Shown: one piece after another, positions 22,428 through 33,720 of the stretch
Layout of the letters: every line of letters starts with the position of its first letter
Numbering within the stretch: position 1 is the stretch's first letter
Assembly: GCF_921293095.1 (NCBI RefSeq)
Contig: NC_060248.1
Span: 74,345,243 to 74,409,242, forward strand
Direction: 5' to 3'
Origin: Ischnura elegans
Lineage: Eukaryota > Arthropoda > Insecta > Odonata > Coenagrionidae
Length of the DNA: 64,000 nt
Notes under the pieces: generated by a model
What the model was told of the DNA's origin: nothing
What the model saw: only the letters and a program-made list of their open reading frames with translations
Database searches by the model: none
Translations under genes and position numbers: made by a program

Positions 22428-23866
22428 CAGCCATTGATTTAGCTGAAAACTGAGATGGGAGTTAGGCCCACAAAAAGCCAAGGTTTTAATCGTTGTGGAT
22501 CTAAATTTTAGATTCTTTATTTAACTTGGTGGTAAGAACTGTGTCTACCGCTTCCAGACGCTAACTTTTTTTCTTGCTTGTTAAAGGAGCAACCATAATC
22601 CAAAGTTTCTGGATACTTCCCCTAGAATTAGATGCGATGAAGTATTTTACATAGCATGCAATGAATTTTATCTCCTTTGTCATACAAAAGACAGGTTTAC
22701 TTTGCAGTGCGTCTCACAACCTTATACATAATTATGTCAGATGTATTAAATAATTTCACCATCGATGACCTGGTATTTTCTATATATATGTGGTCCGATT
22801 CATCGTGCGGCTGAAAATTGTAAATATTTTAAATGTTTCTCTAAAACTCATTTATGAGTCGCCACAAAATCTAAATTTATGGATGGGCTAATGCTCTGTA
22901 GTAGTGTGATTGAGGCGAATTTTTTTGTAATTTTTTTCTCGACGAATATTAATATTCCCCAAAAGATTTGTCAGCTCGCATAAAAGTTTATTATTCACGT
23001 TTTATTTTTCCCAAATCGATTGATATCACTTGTCAGAGTTTTTGCATCAACAGTCGTTATTGTCGATTATTTTTTTTCGACTGTAATTGGGGGTAAGTAA
23101 TTGTCGTTATAATAGAGATGTTTTACAATATCAGTATGTCCATTTTTATCAATAAGGTGACTTCCATCATCTGCGATATCTGTTGGCAGCCAGAATTTGT
23201 GCGGTATGCTCTCTAGTTTGAATTTATGTTATCTAATTTGCAGCCATTATTTTTCTCGATTACCAGTTCCATTTTTTGTTTCAGATACAGGCTAGCCGAA
23301 AGAGGTTATTTCGCCCATGGAACATGTGATAAGTTCTGCCCGTTCTTCCAGGTGAAGCTAGTGCTTTATCGCTTATTCGGCTCTTCTAGAAGAGGAAAAA
23401 CGTAAATATCAATAATTACACCCTTTTGGTTTCACGATAGTGTTATGCATCAAAACGTAGTGCAGTTAATTTTAAGGGTAATTTCCTAAGTATATTATGG
23501 TGTATTCTGGGCACATATCAACTTTCATCGGCGGTTTAAAACTATTGGTGGAAAGCAATTTAGCTTCGTTGAAAATTGTTTTATTTTTCCTTTTAATGTA
23601 ACTATTTCCCTTACGATATATTCCTTTCCTTTTAATACAACTTATAAATATTTTAACTGTGCACGATTTCAAGTATGTGAATAGACGATGTACGGAAGCA
23701 CGCGAGAGTGAATCATCATGTTAACTAATAAAAGATTACCTTAGTTGTATACTTAAGTTGCAAATCATAAATTCAACTGTGAGGGCAAATATACTATATA
23801 TTTTATCCTTTCGAACTGCTGCGTTACTTTCACATCGCATAATTAAAATATTTCATCATGGAAGGC
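22428..23866. other. Intronic sequence without recognisable features
   Basis: No exon, element end or RNA gene was supported. The sequence is AT-rich with only short chance frames. Confidence 0.35.
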
Positions 23867-24240
23867 CAGGGGTCTCCAAACTATGGCCCGCGGGCCATAT
23901 CACGTCCGAAACATAATATCATCCGGACCGCCAAGCAAATCCTTGTGTGTTGGTTACAATTGTCTCATCTAATCTGGAGCCTGATTTTAATGAATGATTT
24001 TGAAGTCAGAACGGCAGTATCATTCGTCACATTAATATGGTTGCATAAAACTAAAGGCGGAAACCGATTCACTTTACCCTGATTTTTTCAACAGTATATT
24101 TTTCCAAGTTTATACACTACTTTTTAATTAAATTACTGGAACAGATTTGTTTTATTTTTAAAATTTTTATTCCTTCGACCCGCATAAATGAGGGAAATAT
24201 ATAATGAGACCCTTGCATAGAAGAGTTCGGAGACCCCTCG
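23867..24240 (+). mobile_element. hAT-like element with CAGGGGTCTCCAAACT ends
   Basis: Left end CAGGGGTCTCCAAACTATGG followed by the palindromic CCCGCGGGCC, right end GAGTTCGGAGACCCCTCG. The ends closely resemble those of Charlie-type hAT elements (CAGGGGT-N-N-CAAACT). No intact 8-bp duplication was found, and the 374-bp interior has no long frame, so it is a non-autonomous derivative. Confidence 0.7.
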
Positions 24241-25159
24241 TTTAGGTAGACATGCAGCTTGCAATAACGGAGCAGTGCTACCATCTTGGTGAGTTTCATA
24301 GTGGTGTTTGAGAGGGGCACCTCTGTTGGCAGAATGGTGTTACATTTATAACTCCATGGTTGGCCAGCAAAAACTGCGGTTTGACGGACACCCGCCTACT
24401 TGTGCGGTCGTAGCACCTTGTGGGAAAGTTCATACGTATCCAAAAGCAGCCCACTTACGAGTTCTATCAAGGGCAGATGTACTTTTTGGTGCAGAAATAC
24501 ACAGGATGAAAAACCAACGCCCGACCGCCTAGACAGCTGGGACTGTAATGGTGTACACTAGGGTATCTCGTTTTAGAGCTACTTTTCTCTGCATAATTGA
24601 AAAGCCTGGCAGATGTTGATTTTACATATTTTTAAAATCTATTTTTTACATTAGTTATTAATTATGATTTTTGCCGTGGAGACTTGAAATTTCGGTATAA
24701 AAAAGAGGCCTAGTCCATATCCATTCAGGCAACCGAAGAAAATATCTTCCAAATTACAAATCATAGTCATATTTAGGGACGTTCAAACAACGTCAAGAGT
24801 TCTTGTACATAGATCTATGGCCCTGCTGATAGCATTACTGTTGTGTTCAAACCGTGGTCGCTTTGTAAGTTAAAGTGTGCATTTCAACAAGTTATTTTTC
24901 ATTGTGATTATTAAGAACTAAAGCCGTTAAGCCTGAATCTGCCATTGGAATGTATATATTCTTTATCCGCATTAGTATCCGCATTGATAAGAGTCAGTAT
25001 TATCCCTCCTTAACTACTCCATTCCTTTCAACAGGCTAGAAAGACAACCAGAGGCTTACGAAAGGTTTTGAGTGTGCCTTGTTTTTTAATGCTCCCAGAC
25101 TCGGGCAGGTTCAATCATGTTTTTGTCGTCGTCTAAATTGTTTCCTTGTCTGATATCTA
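24241..25159. other. Intronic sequence without recognisable features
   Basis: One frame at 24308-24532 lacks any family feature. No boundary or exon was supported. Confidence 0.35.
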
Positions 25160-25906
25160 TATACAGGGTGTCCCATTTATCTTGACCACACGAAATGACT
25201 TTTTGTCCAGATGCAAATTCAAAAATGTGTCAAGCAAATGTTCCTTAGCCGTCAGGGGGACATTAATCAGCATGATTACCTTCCTTGTAGCTTTGTTATT
25301 TACAAATATATGAACAGGAGGAGTTATAGGAGAGGAAATGAATTGCCGAATAAAAAATATAGGGTGCCATTTAAAAAGGGCATACCGCTGTTCATATCTT
25401 TGTAAATAACAAAGCTACAAGGAAGGCAATCATGCTGATTAATGTCCCCCCTGACGGCTAAGCAGGGGCGCCGACTTATAAAAAATATTGGGGGGGCCCA
25501 TATCGGGAGTCTTACCCCGGGAAGAGGTTAAATTCAAAGTGTGTCTCAGCACCGTAACACTATCATAATTCACACCACTTGTTTTCAGTTAACCTGCTTA
25601 CTACCTTAAAATTATTTGTTTTAACACATTATTGAATGCATTTTAAAAGGTATCTATCGTCAAACATGGGAAAATACCAATATATTTTTTGTGATTTCCC
25701 CAAAGCATAATATAACTTAATTATTTTCTTGAATTATTGAGGGGGCTCAGCCCCCCCTAACGAATCTTTGAGGGGGCTCGGGCCCCCTCAGGCCCCATGG
25801 AGTCGGCGCCACTGCGGCTAAGGAAAATTTGCTTGACACATTTTTGAATTTGCATCTGGACAAAAAGTTATTTCGGGTGGTCAAGATAAATGGGACACCC
25901 TGTATA
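25160..25906. mobile_element. Fold-back MITE with TACAGGGTGTCCCAT ends
   Basis: The termini TATACAGGGTGTCCCATTTA and its exact reverse complement on the right continue as long inverted arms: 25160-25345 against 25385-25906, the second arm being interrupted by another element. The arms share GACCAC, TTTTTGTCCAGATGC, ACATTTTTGAATTTGC-type, AGCATGATTACC and TTATTTACAAA blocks. TA at the boundary suggests an IS630/Tc1/mariner-type target. The frame 25211-25405 lies within the arms and is not a gene. Confidence 0.8.
25463..25814 (+). mobile_element. hAT-like MITE nested in the fold-back MITE (352 bp)
   Basis: Starts CAGGGGCGCCGACT, ends AGTCGGCGCCACTG, and is flanked by a perfect 8-bp target duplication CGGCTAAG (25455-25462, 25815-25822). 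Deleting it and one duplication restores the outer element's arm so that it pairs with the left arm. It therefore inserted later than the fold-back MITE. Confidence 0.9.
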
Positions 25907-26014
25907 GGTAAATAAACGATCTACGGCCGTTTAAGAATCGAAAGAAAATAAATTCCCCAAGAAAAGTTATATGATGAGATTGGGGCGATACACAACAATT
26001 TAAACTGGAACTCA

Positions 26015-26370
26015 ATAAAACAAACAATTACGCAAGCTAACTCACTCACCTAGCAGATTTGCCTTGGGCAACAAATTCACACTTAATCACACACCCACTC
26101 AGGTTTACGAAGCTGCCGCTTACGCCAGTGACCAACTCGCACCAATGGAATAGACAAAAAATATAAAATTAGGAAACGCTCGCTGCTCACACTCACCTTC
26201 CGCGCGGATTTGATCAAAGGAACAAAATTCCACGTAGGTCACAACCGCACACCCACTGAAGGTTACGAAGCTGCCGCTAACGCCAGTGCTCACATCAATG
26301 AAAAAGAAAAAAAAATATCAAGTTAGGAAATGCAAACTCCCGCACCTCGCGGATTTGCCTTAAGGAACAA
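26015..26370. repeat. Tandem repeat, about 150-bp unit, 2.4 copies
   Basis: Successive units share CACACCCACT, GGTTTACGAAGCTGCCGCT, ACGCCAGTG and GCGGATTTG(C/A) blocks, with boundaries near 26144 and 26293. The units are diverged by 15-25% by eye, so the array is old. No transcription signal is apparent. Confidence 0.65.
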
Positions 26371-26779
26371 AAGGGGGGAAGATCATTCCCCCGTCCTCTC
26401 CCCCCTATCCGCCTATGATGGCAAACACAAAATTATGTTCTCAAGATTGAATTTACTTTAACCAGTGTATGAAAAATGACTGAACAGCATATCGATGGCT
26501 AAGTTCTAACAACACGTACCTAAAAAATAACAACTTTTTGGGAGAGCAAAAAAACGATTAATTTTTTTAATTGGTTATAATTTTAATAGAAAGTAAATAC
26601 CAAAAATACATAAAACTGAAAAAGAAGCTTACATTTGCAAACAAAGAGTTGTTTTTTTGCTTGGATTTTATTTTTTATTAACAGTATTATCAATATTATC
26701 TCAGACCGGTCAAATTTTGAGATAAGTGTTGTTGGAATCCATCGATGTATCAATTAAGGTGGACGCTGATATTTCTCAG

Positions 26780-27028
26780 GGGAGCTGCCCAAGATGCACC
26801 ACCTGATTTGGAGCTGGACGTAGTGACTAAAGAAGAGAATTACTCTCGCAGTGGATCGCTGAAATGCCCATGTAATCCGCAAGATGTGTTATCCCAAGAA
26901 TTCATGCGTCATCACCGCCGGTTCCTCACCAGAGTAAGGCTTTCGGATGTATTTTACGGCGATTGCGAACAGGAAACGAAGACTTACCCTGAGGGCAAGT
27001 GTTTATCCAAAGCTGCTCTCTTGGAAAA
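26780..27028 (+). CDS. Probable second coding exon of the 8728 gene
   Basis: Acceptor ATTTCTCAG at 26771-26779 is followed by an open frame of clear protein character: GAAQDAPPDLELDVVTKEEN, CPCNPQDVLSQEFMRHHRRF, VRLSDVFYGDCEQET, LSKAALLEK. The first base completes the GG left by exon 1, so exon 1 and this exon splice in phase. The downstream end is uncertain. Donors are possible at 26934 (AGA then GTAAGG, best by sequence but cutting the frame early), 26999 or 27029. None gives the one-base phase that the exon at 29258 needs, so a small exon may lie between, or this exon belongs to an alternative form. The frame closes at TGA 27105-27107. No family recognised. Confidence 0.55.
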
Positions 27029-29257
27029 GTTCGTTCAACTCCTAAAACTTATTTTTTTGTATACTCCTACATTTAAGTTATTTCATAGATTTTGTAGCGA
27101 TGAATGAGAAAAAATATATCTGGCGCCACAACAATTACTCGACTTGGTGCCTACCCTTGGCTCCAATGAACAATCTGTGCTCAGTTGATAACGGCGTAAC
27201 TCAGGTATTCGTAATTCTTTTGCCAAATTTCATTTTTTTCGATGGTGATAGTGGATTGAGTGGGCAATGAACATTTATTCTATTCATTTTAACCATAAAA
27301 ATTGAGGCTTATTTTCAAGTTTACTCTAGAAGTTCGATGCTCATCTGCGAATGCCTTCGTGCGAATATTTTTTTTTACGAATAGATGTAATGTTAAAATA
27401 CTTGCTGCTTTATAGCGAGCGTTCTAACTTTACATATACCACCCATAACTTGAGTTAATTCTCGAGTTAAGTTTTCATCCTTTAGCTCTGTCAGCCATTT
27501 TATACGTACCACCAGCACAGAAAAAAACCATTTATAGCATTGTTATTCCAAAATCTCACTATAGTGTACTTAGGTGGTTGTAGAGCGCCTCGTTATCCTC
27601 GGTGACTTTTATTTTTTGTAAATATACATTTTAGCTACCCTTGTCATAACAAATGAAAGTGTTTCAGGGATAATGTTGGGAAATTTTTCCATGATGGCAA
27701 TAAATAAAACTTTAAAATTTCACAGGTGAATTTTATGTCCATTTGATGTCGACCGTGTTTAAAGAATCTAATTTTAATCACCTTTTATCTCGTTTGCTTA
27801 TTTCGCTAGCTCGATTGGAAAATTTTCTGGTAAATATTCCAATTCTCCACTGATATGGAAATGAGAATAAAATATTCCTGACAATTTTAATTTTTGGTCA
27901 CTCTTCTTGAAAAGGTTTAACATGGCCCTTAAATAAAATATTTTTATTTAGGTCTCTCTCTGTCTCTTCTATGACGGCTACGTCATCGGAAAATCGCAGC
28001 ATGCTAATTTTTCACCGTGAATTTTCGCTCCTTGCGTTTTCTCAATCAGCCTTGTCTCAATACTCGGCATATGCTAGTCTACCCTAATTCACCGCCCGAT
28101 ACCCTCAGTTCATCAACATCTAAATTATACTCAGAGAGTAATCTCTAGGGTGCTGTATACACTGGGCAAGGTAACACTTGCGCAGTATAGCCTTATACAT
28201 ATTACGAATGATTATCCTATCCCTCCAATATACGCCTATTTTCTTTAGCATTTCCACTATCCACTAACCCATTCCACTTGATCAAATGCGTTTTTAAAAT
28301 CCACGGAGCAGGCATTGACGTCGTAGTTACACTCTAGACTACTCCCTACAAGGGACCTCATAACCGCTCTCGCATCACGGGTTGTTCTTCCTTTTCTGAT
28401 GGTCGCCCAAATCCTCCTTTGCACTCGCCTCCATTCGTGTGATTCAAAACCGTTTCAAAAATCTTCTTCTACCGCCCTTCCCTATATTTTTCACCCTGGA
28501 TATTTCAACGCCCAACTTTGCCCTACCATTCATACCAAGTAAGGGCTCTTTTGATTTCCGCTTCCAAGATTCCTAGACCAAGGTCATCGTCCTCCACGAC
28601 AATTTCGCCCTCTATTATGAATATTTCCTGCCTGTTCCTGATGACGTACAGATCCTCTATGTATTCATTCCATATGCCCTGAAACTCGTCTCGCCTGGAT
28701 AGCATCCTTCCATCTATAGCCTTAATTTTTGACATGGGTTGACCTCTATTGCCTACCAGCAGCGACTTAACCTAAGCGTATAGCGCGTTCACCTCTCTTT
28801 CCTTCTGGACTTTTTTTTGCATTTCCTCTCGCTGTCTTTTCCACCAAGCTTCCCTTACTCTCTTGCTTACCCGCCGTAATCAATTATTTATCTCCCCATG
28901 TATTCTTTTGCCATGCTCTGTGTCTATGTTCTCTCAATTAATTCAATTTCTTTTATCATTTCATCCTTTATCCAAGGATTATTTATCGAAATAAATAACA
29001 TTAGACATATCTTATGACACCAATAGCTACCATTCTACGTCCATGGGATCATTTTTTTACTACTCCTAGGATACATTTTAGACCTGTGCCAAAAGCATAT
29101 GCTCATAAATTTCTCGGTGGTATTGAGAAATTGGACAGTGTTAAGGTTTAGAAACTACTTTATACGAATCCTTGTGCATGTAGTTTATGACGGCTAATTT
29201 TGGGGATTTTTTTTTCAATCTTATACGGTCGTTCCTAATAGCACTTATGTATTGCAG
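27029..29257 (+). other. Intron (or introns) between exon 2 and the 29258 exon
   Basis: Holds a LINE remnant on the minus strand (27955-28985). A short open block with protein-like reading at about 27096-27185 (ending at ACTCAG then GTATTC) was considered as a missing exon, but its phases do not fit either neighbour. The remaining sequence shows nothing. Confidence 0.4.
27955..28985 (-). pseudogene. Non-LTR retrotransposon (LINE) fragment with RT domain
   Basis: On the minus strand from 28985 downward one reads NPWIKDEMIKEIELIER, REAWWKRQREEMQ, then an open frame at 28735-28523 with WNEYIEDLY, after frameshifts DFKNAFDQVEW (28281-28302), LKKIGVYWRDRIIIRNMY, and MLRFSDDVAVIEE (27982-27993). 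These are the pre-RT linker, the palm motif with its first Asp, and the catalytic FADD box, here FSDD. Stops and frameshifts make it inactive. The endonuclease part and the 3' end are missing. It lies antisense in an intron of the host gene. Confidence 0.85.
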
Positions 29258-31624
29258 GATTCCGCCGTCCGCCAATATATGAGGAAAATATAAGTCTGTC
29301 ACGGCCATATATCCAGTACGTCGACCGCGATGAATATTCTTTGTATCTAAAGGTGAGCTCTGAGAGCACAAAAAATGTATGGAAGCGTGGTATCTCTAAT
29401 TTTGAGAATAAAAAAATTGGCGGTTTCTCCAAGCAAGCTCGCAATGTGCCAAATACAAAAGAATCGCCGCTTCCTCAAACTGGAGCCCAACAGATTGGAA
29501 CATGTCGCTTGGTCAATCCCCCTGGAATTAGCTACGTTCCTTCAAAGCCTCCCGGTTTGAACGTCGAAGTTCCTGAGTTTTATCCTCGGCAGGACGACAT
29601 GACGCTTGGGCAAGAAGTATCGAGGCCGTATTTCCCATCAGGTTCATTTGCTGATTTTCCGAAATCCCTTTTCCCGTACATAGGTGCTGCAAATGAAGAT
29701 AGAAAAATATCTTTTAATACGAACGTCAATTCTGTCAATAGCCCTGGACATGTCTCTGCGGCACAAAAGCATAACTCTCCTCAACATTGCATGCAGTCGG
29801 ATTTCCGAGGACAAACACTGAAGCAAATCCAGCAAACTTATTTGCAGAACCAAGCACTTCACGCTTTACAGCAGCAGCAACAGCAGACTTTACAGTCTCA
29901 TCAGCCTCAGCCGCATAACCTTCCCAGTAATTACGTGATCCCGACAATGCAGAAACCCCAATCTCCAGTTTTCACTGGATCTGAGCAGCCTACCGTTTCT
30001 GGGCGGCAACCTATGACTTCCGGAACGTCACTGGAGCATCAAATGTGGATGGCAAACTTTCTGAGAATCTACTACCAGCAGCAGTACTATCAAGCATTGT
30101 CTCAAATGGATCAATCGATGCATTCTATATTCACTCCTTCAAGTCTTCAGTATAATACATCGGAATTGGCGAGTCAATTTCCCCCTAAAACTAATTACGA
30201 GCAGAAATCACCTCCCAAAGAGCCACAAAAGGGTGATTCAACAATAAATGATGTCTTATTGATAGATAAGCCGATGGTAGAGGAAAAAGACGAGCCTAGC
30301 TCGTCTCCGCCGAAGAGCATACCAGTGTATCAGCGACCTCCTGAATCTTACAATTTCACTCTAAACGACAATAATAGTCGTCGACGGAATGGGAGTGGTG
30401 GAGGAGGTGGTGGGGCTGTGTTGGCCAACTTGATTGTTTTGACCAAGGGTGGAGGCCGATGGAAGAGCTCTCGGCACCAGGTCCCGGACCATGGTCCCAA
30501 AGAAAAAATAGTAAAAGATAATAATTGCGGTAAATTAGAGAAATCGGAGATTCCTGGATATGACGCTTTGGACGATAAAGGAGTGAAGTCAAGTGCAGCT
30601 AGCTGTCTGCCAGATATTTCCGAAAACTTATCACTAATTAGCTCCCATGAAACTTCATTAATTGATAGCAATCGAAATGAGGATACGTCTGAAGGAATAT
30701 CAACTATTGTATTTGAGTCTAGCTCGGCCAGTAGCGTAGTTAATGTTGAAATGCCTAACAATGCTTCTACAGTCTCGCCAGATACAATCGACTTCACCGA
30801 AGCGTACAGCCCCAGTGCGGGAGGCGGTGGAAGTATAGAAAGCGAATTTACAATTCAGGCTCATTTGTCAGATGATAGGAAAGGTATCGGTAAAACAATG
30901 ACGTCAACGCCCATCAAAGACGGGATTTGTGAGGTAGAAAATGCTGACTCGTTAAAATGGCCCGATTTAACACTTCACGACGAAGATGTGGGATTAGGTG
31001 AAGAAATAGCTGATCAAAAGAAAAGAAATGAGGAAGTTGTTGTTCAGGATACTTCAGCTGAACGAAGTGTGAAATTAGTACAAGCGAGTAAGAGTCTGGA
31101 GCTCAATTTTCTCCAGGCTAGTATGATAAAGGAAACTATATCTGATCCCTCTTTTCCTCCGATACGAAGTAAAAAATCTCGTAGTTCTCGTTTGAAGTCT
31201 GCGGAATCTGTCTTGGCGCCAGCATTAAATGTCTCAAGCCATCGTCGGTTGTACAGCGACGTTTTGTCTACCAGAGCAGGAATTGTGCCATCCAATTGTA
31301 CGAAACCCCCGGCATCAGAGGCATCATCAAGCATAGATAGCTTAGAAAAACGTTTTAAAGAGTTGGAAATACTGGCGATTGAGCAGTATCAGTCTCAGTC
31401 ATCCCTAGACAGTGTTTCTCGGATTTATCACGACTTAGAAATGCAGGCTGTGGAACAGTACCGATCCAGCTGTGAAAGCGAGACGAAGATAGTCGCAGAG
31501 CGAAGTCCAATCTCTGTGAAAGAAGGATCCACAGCGCCCGTGAAAGAACTAATGTCTTCCAATTCTCTAAGCCTTGATGATGCCAAAAGGAGGCCTTCTT
31601 CGTCACGTGCTGGTCCTAAAGAAG
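29258..31624 (+). CDS. Large internal exon, unknown protein with PAM2-like motif
   Basis: The acceptor TATTGCAG (ending 29257) is the only AG inside the open frame, and the exon ends at donor GAAG then GTAAAT (31625). It enters in phase 1 and leaves in phase 1. The 789-residue piece starts FRRPPIYEENISLSRPYIQY. A PAM2-like motif LNVEVPEFYP lies at 29557-29586 (consensus LN-x-x-A-x-E-F-x-P, the peptide that docks on the MLLE domain of poly(A)-binding protein), here with Val in place of Ala. Then follow a Gln-rich tract (about 29865-29900), a YYQQQYYQ patch, a Gly run (about 30394-30415) and long disordered Ser-rich sequence. Near the end two helices repeat: FKELEILAIEQYQS and YHDLEMQAVEQYRS. 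No catalytic domain is visible. Frames on the minus strand are shadows. Confidence 0.85.
29557..29586 (+). other. PAM2-like poly(A)-binding-protein docking motif
   Basis: Codons read LNVEVPEFYP preceded by KPPG. The key Leu, Asn, Glu, Phe and Pro are in the spacing of the PAM2 consensus, and the usual Ala is Val. It is embedded in disordered sequence, as PAM2 motifs normally are. Binding is predicted, not shown. Confidence 0.55.
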
Positions 31625-32729
31625 GTAAATACTTAAATTTTAAGCGAAATAGAGTATAATGCCAATGTTTATAATGCTCCTGAAAATATTCTATAAACAT
31701 TATATTGCCGTCATATTTCTCTTTCGCCAAACTAATTTTGCTATCCTTTTCCATTCCTGTATTATAAGCATGACATTCCAATCTCCACCTCAAATTTCAT
31801 GGATCAGAGTTTGAGATTTTTCTCAACGCTGTTTTCCTTATCATTTCCGTGTTTACCCTAATTTTTCCTTTTTGAATCGAATTCTTCGGCCATTTTATCC
31901 TTTGTATAAATTCAATAACAATTTAAAAATTATGTCAGCCACGTGAACTTTCATATGTACATAGTCTTTTTATGTCGCTTTTGTCCTTTTTTCCTGCTGA
32001 AATGCGTTTTTAAGTTCAACTTTATTCTTTTAACCCACTTATGTTCTGATGCATTTTGAAATGCGCTAAGAACCCCTTGCTTTATGCCATCCTCTATTGA
32101 ATATGATTTTGAGCATTAAATAATTTGGGGCTTACGTCTGGGCGTAGTGGATAATTTGAGACTGGAAAAGTCTATTTTCTAATTTGCGTTTGTCGTGGGT
32201 GAAAGAGTAGCACGACCTGGATAATTTTTACGATTTTCATTGCCAACCTTGAAATTGTCTAATACTTTCAATAAATTTGAATTCCTCCAGCCATTGGCCT
32301 TCATGATGGATAGGGAGGTGTAGTTACGCGAGTATCCTAAAGGTTAGCCGGTTGACCCTAGAGGCTATATGTATATTGTTGGCCCGGACTACTCGGCGAG
32401 CCGAATTGTTCGGGTGTAAACTTTCGATATTTCCGACAGCCAGTTGAAAGCGGGCGGGTGTGGAACGTACCGAAGTCGCCTTGTAGGGCTCAATAGTTGA
32501 GACGCTGTGATAAACAACTCACTTTGCCCTCCTTTCCCCGTGTTCACATATCATGTCTTAAGCTTACACAAGAAGTGTAGAATCCAATTAAAATTTAATT
32601 TGCATAGTGCACCTTACGTTTTATGTATTCATTAATTTTTATTCACGCCGCCTTAAATAGCGTAACTAGTATTGTGTATCTTATATTTGATTCACTCTCC
32701 TTTAACTTTTAATACTGATTAATTTTTAG

Positions 32730-33268
32730 GTGTCCATGACAATGATCCCGCCTTAATAGCTCCTCCACAGGACCCAGTGGTGATTTTGCACGAAGTTAAA
32801 AACAATGAAAACTTCAAAGCAGCTATATCTTCAACCTCAATTGATGTGGTCACGAACAAAACAGAAATCGTAAAAACACACTCAGTGGATGGTATCAATG
32901 CTGAACATCAACCAGTTGTTAAAAGCGAAACTGAATTACTCGCTAGGGAAGGGAAACCGCCTGAAGAAGTTACGTCACAAGTTTCATGCCCAAATATCTC
33001 GTCTCACCGCCTCAGAAATAAACCCTCCAAAAGTGTTTTAAAGGCTAATAAAACAAAAAATAAGGGTAAATGCCATCAACCCGACCAAGGATCTACGAAT
33101 ACGGGTGGATATAATGGAAATGCCGGTGGAACACAGACTAGTGGAGGGGTACCAACGAAATCAACCCCAAATCAACTTCCCACAATTTCTCAGCCGGTTA
33201 ATCGGGAAGGATCCACCGGAAGACTTAGCAGTGCCCTGCACGAGGCCCCAAACGAGCAGCGGACCCAG
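32730..33268 (+). CDS. Internal exon of the same gene (disordered segment)
   Basis: Acceptor TTTTTAG ends at 32729; the donor CCCAG then GTAATG begins at 33269. The entry phase (GT completing the G left at 31624) and exit phase 0 match both neighbours exactly, which is strong support for the gene model. The 180 residues start VHDNDPALIAPPQDPVV and are rich in Ser, Asn, Lys and Gly (NTGGYNGNAGGTQTSGG). There is no folded domain. The ATG-less start explains why a search for ATG frames sees only part of it. Confidence 0.85.
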
Positions 33269-33654
33269 GTAATGGAAGAATAAACACGTTACCCCTGCTT
33301 TATTTTGGAGGATATTAGTTTCCTTATTTTATTTCACGGCGTGAAGTCATTTAGGAATTTTGCGAGTGCATTTATATGCCACTCCTTTTCATTTAGAAGA
33401 ACGAAGTTATAATAAGGAAAAAAATTTATTTAAAATTATGCCACTTGGATAAAATCTCGGCGTGATTCTCCAAATTTTCTGGGTTTCACTGCGTTCAGTT
33501 TTGGTTGAGGACGGCTTTGCCGGTGATTCTACTCATCGTCAACCAACACTCGTACGGTGAAATTCGGACAAATGAATAGCTATGAAAGACTCCGCGGGAA
33601 TGTGAGTAGCAAATTCTTGGAATATGAAGCTCATTCAAATCACGGATCTCAGGC

Positions 33655-33720
33655 AAAAGTAAGCTTCTTGCATAAGTAAGTTTCTTAAAAGTAAGCTTAA
33701 AAGTAAGCCTCTTCCTTGCA
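33655..33720 (+). repeat. Short imperfect tandem repeat in intron
   Basis: AAAGTAAGCTTCTTGCATAA and variants recur three to four times, producing repeated GTAAG pentamers that mimic splice donors inside the intron 33269-34664. Confidence 0.55.

Larger units (their letters stand above)
9147..26779 (+). other. Very long first intron loaded with transposons
   Basis: Between the donor at 9147 and the acceptor at 26778-26779 no plausible coding exon of the host gene was seen. The interval holds at least five hAT-type MITEs, two copies of the AATAGGGT family, a 2.95 kb transposon, a LINE fragment, a fold-back MITE and a tandem repeat, each listed separately. Treating it as one intron is an inference from the matching splice phase. 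Confidence 0.45.

Noticed and set aside
22233-22442. Open frame conserved with 42675-42905 (MTSRGVxSHGRQSGPFQM)
   Set aside because: Both lie in copies of the same MITE. The third copy (14712-15372) has stops in this frame, so similarity reflects DNA ancestry, not coding.
27096-27185. Possible missing exon (MNEKKYIWRHNNYSTW) ending at ACTCAG/GTATTC
   Set aside because: Entry and exit phases fit neither exon 2 nor the 29258 exon, and the acceptor is weak.
30348-30797. 149-codon minus-strand frame
   Set aside because: Shadow of the 29258-31624 exon, in which the plus-strand frame is far longer and bounded by fitting splice sites.
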